From the NCBI GenBank assembly GCA_023406985.1, contig JAEXTK010000255.1, positions 1 through 10,882 of the forward strand: a stretch of DNA of 10,882 bases, read 5' to 3'. This document shows positions 1 to 5,502 of the stretch, piece after piece. Position numbers and translations under genes: made by a program. The notes under the pieces were generated by a model. The model saw only the letters and a program-made list of their open reading frames with translations, was not told where the DNA came from and made no database searches. Origin of the DNA: Spirochaetota bacterium. Its GTDB lineage: Bacteria; Spirochaetota; Spirochaetia; Treponematales; Breznakiellaceae. The first letter of the stretch is position 1, and every line of letters begins with the position of its first letter.

Positions 1-114
1 CCCCGCGGCCCCCGCGGCCGCCCCGGCCGCGGCGCCGGTTGGCGTCTGGGAGAAAAGCGGCGTCGCCGCGAGGACGGTCAGGGAAAAGAGAAGCGCGCTC
101 AGCCAGTGCTTCAT
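1..114 (-). CDS. Secreted Ala/Gly-rich protein, N-terminal fragment (cut by window edge)
   Basis: The 38 codons read MKHWLSALLFSLTVLAATPL, then FSQTPTG, then an Ala/Gly run (GAAAGAAAGAAG) that continues past the window edge. The first 22 or so residues form a Sec signal peptide: a Lys/His start, a hydrophobic core, and a likely cleavage near Phe-Ser/Gln. The Ala/Gly stretch looks like a flexible linker at the mature N-terminus. The function cannot be told because the body of the protein lies outside the window. The ATG is supported because the signal peptide begins exactly there, there is no start codon in the twelve in-frame codons upstream, and a promoter ends 6 nt before it. No ribosome binding site lies between that promoter and the ATG, so the mRNA is probably leaderless. 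The gene follows the nqr operon on the same strand but appears to have its own promoter. Confidence 0.6.
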   Translation of the reverse strand, partial: MKHWLSALLFSLTVLAATPLFSQTPTGAAAGAAAGAAG

Positions 115-120
115 GCGGTC

Positions 121-149
121 ACTATACCGGATGAGCGCGCCTCCGTCAA
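121..149 (-). promoter_or_regulatory. Sigma70-type promoter of the left-edge secreted gene, leaderless type
   Basis: On the minus strand TTGACG (149-144) is followed by a 17-bp spacer and TATAGT (126-121). The ATG of the secreted protein begins 6 nt after the -10, at 114. Transcription starting about 7 nt downstream of the -10 would begin at or next to the A of the ATG. A GGAGG at about 137-141 lies upstream of the -10 and so would not be in this transcript. Confidence 0.6.
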
Positions 150-152
150 AGA

Positions 153-166
153 CGGCCTACAGGCCG
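153..166 (-). terminator. Possible weak terminator at the end of the nqr operon
   Basis: On the minus strand CGGCC-TGTA-GGCCG forms a 5-bp GC stem with a 4-nt loop. It covers the TAG stop of the 149-aa gene and is followed by TCTTTG. The U tract is poor and the hairpin abuts the -35 of the next gene, so read-through is likely. This is a weak candidate. Confidence 0.25.
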
Positions 167-606
167 AGCACCCGCTTCAACGCGTCGGGGTCCAGGCGGA
201 AGGCGCTGCCCTCCCCCTGGCAAAAATGGTGCGCGCGGAGCAGATGGATTGAGAGATCCGAATAGATGAGCCGTTCACCCGTGCCCGTCCGCTCCACCGT
301 CACCGAGTTCTTGTGGAAGAGGCCGTCGTCGTAGGGACAGGGGAATTTTCCCCGGGCCTCGTCGCTTTTCACGAGTACGTCGCCGACGGTGATCGGCTCC
401 CCGAGTCCGGCCGCCCCGTCTTTCGCGAGCATCTCGAGCCTGTCGGCCACGGCTTCGATATCGAGGCCGAGAGCGGCGAAGCGCTCCTCGTCCGCGGCCA
501 CGATATCCGCGAGGGCGCGCGCGTCATGACCGAGGAAACCGCCGCTCGTGATCACGCCGGGTTTCATCCGCTCGGCCGCAGCTTTCTCGTCGTATAGCAT
601 CTTCAT
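157..606 (-). CDS. Conserved-looking hypothetical protein, last gene of the nqr operon
   Basis: This is a 149-residue soluble protein without signal peptide or membrane segments. The first half is Ala/Glu/Asp-rich and helical (about 25-65), with MKPGVITSGGFLGHDAR at about 14-30. The second half holds possible metal or thiol ligands: Cys90 in FPCPYDDG, His98, His121, His126-His127 and Cys129 in LRAHHFCQGEGS, before FRLDP. The pattern (PCP..GLF..K, SIHLL.AH.F.QG.G, RLDP) resembles a family of small uncharacterised bacterial proteins I recall only vaguely, and I know no function for it. The start is fixed by CGGAGG (SD at 614-618) 7 nt upstream of the ATG. It lies 24 nt after nqrF on the same strand, so it is probably co-transcribed. 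It is not NqrM, which is a short membrane protein with a Cys cluster. A role in assembly of the complex is conceivable but inferred from position alone. Confidence 0.75.
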   Translation of the reverse strand: MKMLYDEKAAAERMKPGVITSGGFLGHDARALADIVAADEERFAALGLDIEAVADRLEMLAKDGAAGLGEPITVGDVLVKSDEARGKFPCPYDDGLFHKNSVTVERTGTGERLIYSDLSIHLLRAHHFCQGEGSAFRLDPDALKRVLGL

Positions 607-630
607 GGACGAACCTCCGAGCCTTGGTTT

Positions 631-1764
631 TTACGCGAACTTGTCGTAGAAGATCTTGTCCTGCGTGATACCGTTTTCCGACATCACCCTGATGCAGGCG
701 TCGATCATACCGGGGCTTCCGCAGAGGTAGCCTTCCATCGGCACGCCCTTGGGCATCTTTTCCTTGAAGTAGGACCCCAGCACGTCCGTGATGAGGCCGG
801 TCGGACCGGTCCAGTTATCTTCGGGTTTTGGCTCGGACAAGGCCGGCACGAAATGGAAATTAGGCAGCTTTTTCTCGAGCGCCGCCATCTCGTCCAGATA
901 GAACATATCCCTGCGCGACCGCGCGCCGAAGAAGTACCAGACGTCCCTGTTCGCGTAGGCACCCGTTTCCACCATGTGGTTCAGGATGCTCTTGAAGGGA
1001 GCCATGCCCGACCCGCCCGCGACGAAGACCATGAGCGCCTCGGTATCCTTGATGCCGAACTCGCCGAAGGGCCCGACGACGTTGACCGTGTCGCCCTCCC
1101 TCAATGCGGTGTGCACCCAGGTAGTCACGATGCCGCCCGGAACGAGCCGCACGAGCAGTTCGATGTGTTCCTTGTCCTGCGGGGAGGACGACATGGAATA
1201 CGCGCGCTGGGTCGCTTCCTTGACCTCGCCGTACGGGGCCGACTCGAGCTGGGCGTACTGTCCCGGCTCGAATTTGATGCCCCCCGCGGCGATGGTCGCG
1301 TCATCCAGGCGCATATAGACTTCTTTGATGTCGTAGGTCAGGTCGCGGATCCGCTCCACCTTGGTCTTCATCTTCCGGATGTTGAAGAGGGACTCCGGCA
1401 GCTCGATCGCGACATCCTTCTTGAGCTTCACCTGGCAGGCCAAGCGGACATTCTGGGAAATTTCCACCGGTGTCATATAGGGCAATTCGGTCGGCATGTG
1501 CGGGCCGACGTCCGAGAGCACCTTGCACTTGCAGGCGCCGCAGGTACCGCGTCCGCCGCAGGCCGAGGCGACGAAAATATCCTGCGTCGCCAGCGTACCG
1601 AGGAGCGGAGCGCCCCCCTTCACCTTGAGGAGCTTCTTTCCGCCGTTGATGTCGATCGTGACCTCGCCGTAGTCGTTGAGGATTCGATCCGAGACGGAAA
1701 TGAGGAACGCCAGTCCCGTCGAGACGAGCGCGACGACGAGGGGTCCGAGCAGCAGAGGATGCAT
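631..1764 (-). CDS. nqrF: Na+-translocating NADH:quinone oxidoreductase subunit F
   Basis: This is the electron-input subunit of Na+-NQR. It takes electrons from NADH via FAD and passes them to a 2Fe-2S centre at the membrane. The 377 residues show one N-terminal membrane helix (about 3-23), then a plant-type ferredoxin domain (about 34-122) with the cluster motif Cys69-x5-Cys75-x2-Cys78 and the fourth ligand Cys110, plus an extra Cys80. A ferredoxin-reductase domain follows, with FAD motif RAYSMSS (187-193), nucleotide-binding GGSGMAPF (250-257) and YLCGSPGM with Cys348 near the nicotinamide site. It is somewhat shorter than the roughly 408 residues usual in Vibrio but complete in domains. 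This subunit separates Nqr from Rnf, which has no such protein. The ATG is preceded by AAGGAGG (1772-1778), which overlaps the nqrE stop codon and lies 7 nt away. The gap after nqrE is 12 nt, so the two are translationally close. Confidence 0.95.
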   Translation of the reverse strand: MHPLLLGPLVVALVSTGLAFLISVSDRILNDYGEVTIDINGGKKLLKVKGGAPLLGTLATQDIFVASACGGRGTCGACKCKVLSDVGPHMPTELPYMTPVEISQNVRLACQVKLKKDVAIELPESLFNIRKMKTKVERIRDLTYDIKEVYMRLDDATIAAGGIKFEPGQYAQLESAPYGEVKEATQRAYSMSSSPQDKEHIELLVRLVPGGIVTTWVHTALREGDTVNVVGPFGEFGIKDTEALMVFVAGGSGMAPFKSILNHMVETGAYANRDVWYFFGARSRRDMFYLDEMAALEKKLPNFHFVPALSEPKPEDNWTGPTGLITDVLGSYFKEKMPKGVPMEGYLCGSPGMIDACIRVMSENGITQDKIFYDKFA

Positions 1765-1776
1765 GACGTTGCCTCC

Positions 1777-2370
1777 TTATTGGACGTTCAGCATGCCGGA
1801 GAAGCCGATGAAGGCCATCGCCATGAAACCGATCGTGATCATCGTGATGCCGGTGCCCTTGAGCCCCGCGGGCACGGGAGCGACGTCAACCTTCTTCCGG
1901 ATCGCGGCGAGGAGCATGATGGCGAGCCACCAGCCCGCGCCCGAGCCAATACCGAAGGTGAGGGACTGCCAAAAATCGTAGTTCCTGATCTGCATGAACA
2001 GGATGGCGCCGAGGATGGCGCAGTTTACCGTGATGAGCGGCAGGAAGATGCCGAGCGCCATGTAGAGCGCCGGCGAGACGCGGTCGATCACCATCTCGAG
2101 GATCTGGACGATCGCGGCGATGACGATGATGAAGATGATGAACGAGAGGTACTCGATGCCGAGGGGCTCGATGACGAGCTTCAGCACCGCCCAGGAGGCG
2201 ACCATGGTGATGGTCATGACGAGGGTCACGGCGACGCCGAGGCCGAAGGAGCTCTTCTGGTCCTTGGAGATGGAGATGAACGAGCACATGCCCAAGAAGT
2301 TGGACAGGAGGATGTTGCTCGTGAATATGGAGGCGAAGAGCAGCGTGACGGGGTGAACGGCGGGGGTCAT
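1777..2370 (-). CDS. nqrE: Na+-translocating NADH:quinone oxidoreductase subunit E
   Basis: This is an integral-membrane subunit of Na+-NQR, 197 residues with about six helices, the same length as known NqrE (198) and homologous to RnfA. It pairs with NqrD in an inverted arrangement that holds an iron centre inside the membrane. The two expected ligand cysteines are present: Cys29 in SNFLGMCSF and Cys117 in LPLITVNCAILG. IGSGAGWWLA and the C-terminal GFSGMLN region are typical of the family. The start is ATG with AAGGAG (2378-2383) 7 nt upstream. It overlaps the nqrD stop by 4 bp (ATGA), which indicates translational coupling. Confidence 0.95.
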   Translation of the reverse strand: MTPAVHPVTLLFASIFTSNILLSNFLGMCSFISISKDQKSSFGLGVAVTLVMTITMVASWAVLKLVIEPLGIEYLSFIIFIIVIAAIVQILEMVIDRVSPALYMALGIFLPLITVNCAILGAILFMQIRNYDFWQSLTFGIGSGAGWWLAIMLLAAIRKKVDVAPVPAGLKGTGITMITIGFMAMAFIGFSGMLNVQ

Positions 2371-3035
2371 TTCGACGCTCCTTGCGCTCCCGCGGGGGCG
2401 GGACCGGCTTTCATTTTATCCTGCAGCGCCCTGAAGCCCCACAGCGCCATGGCCACCAGGAAGAAGGCGCTCGGGGCCATGATCATGATGGTCCAGGGTA
2501 CGAACGCGTCTCCGAACAGCGGCTCCATGACGGGAATTCCGAAGAGGCTCCCGAAGCCGAGAATCTCGCGGATGACGGCGATGACCACGAGCACGGCCAT
2601 GTAGCCGAAACCGCTCGTCAGGCCGTCCCAGAAGGACAGGAGCGGCGGGTTCGAGCGGGAGAAGGCTTCCGCGCGTCCCATGATGATGCAGTTGGTGATG
2701 ATGAGTCCGACGTACGGGCCCAGGGACTTGGAAACCTCCGGCATGTAGGCCCGGAGCACGATGTCGATGATGATGACGTAGAACGATATGACGAGGACCT
2801 GGACGATCATGCGCACCTTGTTGGGTATGAGCTTGTTCATCGCCGAAAGGGTGAGGCTCGAGAATGCCGTGGTAAGGCTCACGCCGATCGTCATGATCAT
2901 GGTGTTCGTCAGGTTGTTCGTAACCGCGAGGGTGGAGCAGATGCCCAAGACTTGGACGAAGATGGGGTTATTCCACCAAAGGTTGTCGATGAGGACGGTC
3001 GCGACCGGCCCCCGCTTCTTCTTTGCAGCGCTCAC
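2367..3035 (-). CDS. nqrD: Na+-translocating NADH:quinone oxidoreductase subunit D
   Basis: This integral-membrane subunit has 222 residues, with about six helices between residues 20 and 200. It is homologous to RnfE and is the partner of NqrE around the intramembrane iron centre. Key cysteines are Cys33 in LGICSTLAVTNNL and Cys116 in LIITNCIIMGRAEAF. Both motifs are highly typical of NqrD/RnfE. The C-terminus has a short Ala/Gly/Pro-rich tail after about residue 208. The start codon is GTG, chosen because AAGGAGG (3042-3048) lies 6 nt upstream and the codon overlaps the nqrC stop by 4 bp (GTGA). The next in-frame methionine would fall deep in the conserved region. Confidence 0.93.
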   Translation of the reverse strand: MSAAKKKRGPVATVLIDNLWWNNPIFVQVLGICSTLAVTNNLTNTMIMTIGVSLTTAFSSLTLSAMNKLIPNKVRMIVQVLVISFYVIIIDIVLRAYMPEVSKSLGPYVGLIITNCIIMGRAEAFSRSNPPLLSFWDGLTSGFGYMAVLVVIAVIREILGFGSLFGIPVMEPLFGDAFVPWTIMIMAPSAFFLVAMALWGFRALQDKMKAGPAPAGAQGASK

Positions 3036-3649
3036 TTGAGGCCTCCTTCGTCGCGCGTTTTCCTGAACGCCGCGATCTGGCCGTTGACCAACGTTTCGAT
3101 CGACTGGCTCGTCCGGGAGGCGCCGGTCACGGCGTCCACCTCACCGTTTTCGCTGTCGCCGTCGCCCTTACCGGTGCCGACCCGGACCCGGATGCCCGAA
3201 CTGGGGATCTTCTCTCCGGCGAATTGAGACTTGAACCACTGCTCGTCGATGCGGCCGCCGAGGCCCGGAGTCTCGTTGTGCGAGACGATCTGGAGACCGG
3301 CGATCCGATCGACCGTCGCGTCCACGGCTACGATCCCCGTAATGGTTCCCCAGAGCCCCGGACCGGCGAACCGGCGCGCGAAGCGCACCTGACCGCCCAC
3401 TTCGGCGCGGAAAAGTTCGTCGGCGCCGGTGCCCGTCGTGGTCACCGATTTTTCGTAGAGGGCATCCACCTCGGAGGGCGAGGCATACGGTATGCCGAGC
3501 GCCGAAAGGACGGCGGAGCGCTCGAAGAGCCGGAGGTTCGCCTCCACCCGGTCGCGCGTGAGCTCGTTCGCCAACGCGAGGGGGAACACGAAGAGGATAC
3601 AGACGATGAACGTAAAAATGACCACGTAGGCCATCGAATCCTTTTTCAC
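3032..3649 (-). CDS. nqrC: Na+-translocating NADH:quinone oxidoreductase subunit C
   Basis: This subunit carries covalent FMN and lies mostly on the outer face of the membrane, anchored by one N-terminal helix (about 7-28). The 205 residues show the FMN-binding fold: GPGLWGTITGIVAVD (96-110), SHNETPGLGGRI (123-134), and the attachment motif DAVTGASRTS (172-181). The usual motif is S/T-G-A-T with FMN on the last Thr. Here that residue is Ser178. The protein is about 50 residues shorter than Vibrio NqrC (about 257) and closer to RnfG in size. The start codon is GTG with AAGGAGG (3657-3663) 7 nt upstream, and it overlaps the nqrB stop by 4 bp (GTGA). Its FMN would be attached by an ApbE-type flavin transferase encoded elsewhere. 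Confidence 0.93.
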   Translation of the reverse strand: MKKDSMAYVVIFTFIVCILFVFPLALANELTRDRVEANLRLFERSAVLSALGIPYASPSEVDALYEKSVTTTGTGADELFRAEVGGQVRFARRFAGPGLWGTITGIVAVDATVDRIAGLQIVSHNETPGLGGRIDEQWFKSQFAGEKIPSSGIRVRVGTGKGDGDSENGEVDAVTGASRTSQSIETLVNGQIAAFRKTRDEGGLK

Positions 3650-4602
3650 TTCGCGGCCTCCTTCGCGTTCTTCGCCGCTGCGCCGGCCGCGGCCTTCGGC
3701 TTCTTCTTACCCCCGACCACGTCGTCCAGCAGGGACGCGGCCGAGTTGCCGATGAGGACGGCGAAACTCGTGCCTTCGGGGAAGACCGAGAACGAACGGA
3801 TGAGTACGATACAGACGCCGATGACCGCGCCGTACAGCCATTGGGCGAGGGGTTTCTTCGGCGCGCTCACCGGATCGGTGACCATGAAGACCGCGACGAA
3901 GAGGAAGCTGCCCGCGAGGAGCGACTCCATCGGCAGGGCCCGCGCGACCCCCGCGGCCAGGAGGGCAGCGGTCAACGCGAGGCCGGAGGCCAGCGTGGAG
4001 ACGATGAGGCGCCAACTCGCCGTTTTGGTCGCGATCAGGTAAATTCCGGCCAAGGCGATGAGGACGGCGGAACTTTCCCCGACCGAGCCGGCGTGGAACC
4101 CGAGGAGCAGGTCCACGAGCGGCACATTCTGGCCCCCGCGCATGAGCGCGAGCGGGGTCGGCCCCGTGACGGCGTCGAGGGAGAGCCCCGGCCACCCCGA
4201 TTGGGCGCCGAAGGTGTCGACCTTGAGGAAGCCCGATTGCATCGCGGTCGCGAAGGAGATGTACACGAAGAGCCGCCCGGCGATGGCCGGGTTGAAGACG
4301 TTGCGCCCGAACCCGCCGTAGACTTCCTTCGCCATGAAGACGGCGAACAGGATACCGACGGCAACGATCCAGAGGGGTACCACCGGGGGCATCGAGAGCG
4401 CATAAAGGGAACAGGTGACCAACACGGCTTCGCTCGGCTTTTTCCCGCGACTCTTCTCGAAGAAATACTCTACGAGAATTCCCAAGGGAAAAACGACGGC
4501 CACGATGGCGGCGAACCGCAAACCGTATAGATAGAAAGAAAAGAGCATGAGAGGGCTGAGGCTCAAGATCACCCGCCGCATGATCGGCTGTTTTTGGAAC
4601 AA
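3646..4602 (-). CDS. nqrB: Na+-translocating NADH:quinone oxidoreductase subunit B (Rnf-sized)
   Basis: This is the largest membrane subunit of Na+-NQR, which binds covalent FMN and riboflavin and forms the Na+ path. It is homologous to RnfD. The 318 residues include GGFGRNVFNPAIAGRLF (96-112), the FMN-attachment region LDAVTGPTPLALM (142-154) with candidate Thr149, and TDPVSAPKKPLAQWLYGAVI (242-261) followed by SFSVFPEGTSFAVLIGNSAA. These are hallmark NqrB/RnfD segments. It lacks roughly 90 N-terminal residues compared with Vibrio NqrB (about 412 residues, Thr236) and ends in a Lys/Ala-rich tail (298-318). The motif reads T-G-P-T, not S/T-G-A-T. The start codon is TTG, chosen because AAGGAGG lies 5 nt upstream. 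The first ATG is seven codons later and too far from that site. It heads the operon; no nqrA precedes it. Confidence 0.9.
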   Translation of the reverse strand: MFQKQPIMRRVILSLSPLMLFSFYLYGLRFAAIVAVVFPLGILVEYFFEKSRGKKPSEAVLVTCSLYALSMPPVVPLWIVAVGILFAVFMAKEVYGGFGRNVFNPAIAGRLFVYISFATAMQSGFLKVDTFGAQSGWPGLSLDAVTGPTPLALMRGGQNVPLVDLLLGFHAGSVGESSAVLIALAGIYLIATKTASWRLIVSTLASGLALTAALLAAGVARALPMESLLAGSFLFVAVFMVTDPVSAPKKPLAQWLYGAVIGVCIVLIRSFSVFPEGTSFAVLIGNSAASLLDDVVGGKKKPKAAAGAAAKNAKEAAK

Positions 4603-4607
4603 GGAGT

Positions 4608-4614
4608 CCTCCTT
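4608..4614 (-). promoter_or_regulatory. Ribosome binding site deciding the TTG start of nqrB
   Basis: On the minus strand AAGGAGG is followed by ACTCC and then TTG at 4602. The 5-nt spacing favours TTG over the ATG at codon 8, for which the spacing would be 26 nt. Confidence 0.75.
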
Positions 4615-4625
4615 AACTACTCGTC

Positions 4626-4653
4626 AGTATATATAAGGAATTATTCTTGACAA
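4626..4653 (-). promoter_or_regulatory. Promoter of the nqr operon
   Basis: On the minus strand TTGTCA (4653-4648), a 16-bp spacer and TATACT (4631-4626) form a good sigma70-type promoter. The predicted start near 4619 leaves a leader of about 17 nt that begins just before the AAGGAGG site. The spacer contains one copy of TAAGGAAT (plus strand 4634-4641), which recurs at 4684-4691. Confidence 0.6.
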
Positions 4654-4691
4654 GCAATCATAATATATCGATTTCCTTTTTAGTAAGGAAT
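4634..4691. repeat. Direct repeat TAAGGAAT in the divergent promoter region
   Basis: TAAGGAAT occurs at 4634-4641 and again at 4684-4691, exactly 50 bp apart (close to five helical turns), in the AT-rich gap between nqrB and the HAD gene. The left copy lies inside the nqr promoter spacer. It could be a pair of regulator sites, but an 8-bp repeat in AT-rich DNA may be chance. Confidence 0.35.
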
Positions 4692-4705
4692 AGGCTCCCC
4701 CAGCC

Positions 4706-4735
4706 TTTTCACGCCTTTATGCTTCTCACTATAGT
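4706..4735 (+). promoter_or_regulatory. Promoter of the HAD phosphatase gene, leaderless type
   Basis: TATAGT (4730-4735) ends 5 nt before the ATG at 4741. A partial -35, TTTTCA (4706-4711), lies 18 bp upstream; TTTCAC with a 17-bp spacer is an alternative. There is no Shine-Dalgarno sequence before the ATG, so the transcript would start at or within a base or two of the ATG. The -10 lies inside a perfect 12-bp palindrome TCACTATAGTGA (4726-4737). Confidence 0.5.
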
Positions 4736-4740
4736 GAATC

Positions 4741-5421
4741 ATGGTTTCTCGTCCATGCAAAGCGGTGATTTTCGATCTCGACGGGACGCTCGTCGATACG
4801 CTCGGCGACATCGCCGCATCCATGAATGCGGCCCTCGCCGGCCGCGGGTACCCGACGCACGCGCGCGATGAATACCGCGGCCTGGTCGGATGGGGCCTCC
4901 GCGCCCTCGCGGCCTCGGCGCTCCCCCCCGAAGCGCGCGACGAGGCGACGGTGGAGGCCTGCTATGCGGCCGCCCTCGCCGCGTACCTCGAAAAGCCGAC
5001 GGTCCATACGCGGCCGTACCCCGGCGTACGCGAACTGCTCGCGGCGCTCGCCTCGCGGGGTATCCCCTGCGCGGTCCTTTCCAATAAGGCCGACGCGGTC
5101 GTACGGGTGGTCGTGGACTCGGTGCTCAGCGCCCACGCTTTCTGCGCGGTGCGCGGAGAACGCCCCGGAATCCCCCATAAACCCGATCCGACCTCCGCCT
5201 TGGACGTGGCGTCGTGCCTCGGCGCGGACCCGCGCGAAGTGCTCTACCTCGGCGATTCGGGCGTCGACATGAAGACGGCCCGGGCGGCCGGTTTCTTCGC
5301 CGTCGGCGCGTCCTGGGGCTTCCGGGACCGGGAAGAACTCGTCAGGGACGGCGCCGAGGTCGTCATCGACCATCCGCTCGAATTGCTCAGGCTCCTGGAC
5401 GCAGGGCGGGGAATCGATTAA
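4741..5421 (+). CDS. gph: HAD-family phosphatase, phosphoglycolate phosphatase-like
   Basis: This cytoplasmic haloacid-dehalogenase-fold hydrolase has 226 residues, typical of the phosphoglycolate phosphatase/PGMB-like subfamily. Motif I is DLDGTLVD (12-19) with nucleophile Asp12 and acid/base Asp14. A helical cap follows (about 20-90). Motif II is Ser114 in VLSNK, motif III is Lys147 in PHKPDP, and motif IV is GDSGVD (171-176) with Asp172 and Asp176 for Mg2+. All catalytic residues are present. The substrate could be 2-phosphoglycolate or another small phosphomonoester or pyrophosphate, because the cap sequence does not decide this. The start is firm: an in-frame TGA lies two codons upstream and motif I begins soon after the ATG. 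No ribosome binding site precedes it. It diverges from nqrB and lies 81 nt upstream of pstS on the same strand, with no visible terminator between them. Confidence 0.85.
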   Translation: MVSRPCKAVIFDLDGTLVDTLGDIAASMNAALAGRGYPTHARDEYRGLVGWGLRALAASALPPEARDEATVEACYAAALAAYLEKPTVHTRPYPGVRELLAALASRGIPCAVLSNKADAVVRVVVDSVLSAHAFCAVRGERPGIPHKPDPTSALDVASCLGADPREVLYLGDSGVDMKTARAAGFFAVGASWGFRDREELVRDGAEVVIDHPLELLRLLDAGRGID

Positions 5422-5456
5422 TCGAATCCTAACCGAACGTTGACCATCCCTTTACT
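5418..5456 (+). promoter_or_regulatory. Candidate Pho box: four hexamers at exact 11-bp spacing
   Basis: TTAATC (5418), CTAACC (5429), TTGACC (5440) and TTTACT (5451) start exactly 11 bp apart and fit a consensus near TTAACC. The first two units also agree beyond the hexamer (GAATC and GAACG). Tandem elements at 11-bp spacing are the known architecture of PhoB/PhoP binding sites in front of pst genes. The last repeat ends about 9 bp before a weak -10-like TAGGTT (5466-5471), as expected when the regulator replaces a good -35. The first unit overlaps the stop codon of the HAD gene. Confidence 0.6.
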
Positions 5457-5491
5457 CCGTGCCGGTAGGTTCTCCGTGAATAACGAACCAT

Positions 5492-5496
5492 GGAGG
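5492..5496 (+). promoter_or_regulatory. Ribosome binding site deciding the pstS start
   Basis: GGAGG lies 6 nt before ATG 5503. This favours the start at the signal peptide (MKKLVV) over in-frame starts further upstream, which would overlap the promoter and mask the signal peptide. Confidence 0.8.
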
Positions 5497-5502
5497 AAAC
5501 GG

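Noticed and set aside
1..40. GC-rich repetitive tract as a structural repeat or terminator
   Set aside because: It is explained by the codons of the Ala/Gly-rich stretch of the secreted protein.
853..2604. 583-codon open frame on the plus strand
   Set aside because: It lies opposite nqrF, nqrE and part of nqrD, is rich in Asp, Arg, His and Glu as expected for an antisense shadow in GC-rich DNA, and shows no recognisable domain.
4647..4652. Perfect TTGACA on the plus strand as -35 of the HAD gene
   Set aside because: No -10 hexamer lies 16-18 bp downstream (the sequence there is GATTTC). The same bases serve as the minus-strand -35 (TTGTCA) of nqr.
5415..5424. 10-bp palindrome CGATTAATCG at the end of the HAD gene
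   Set aside because: It includes the coding end and stop codon, has no loop, and is better explained as part of the 11-bp repeat series.
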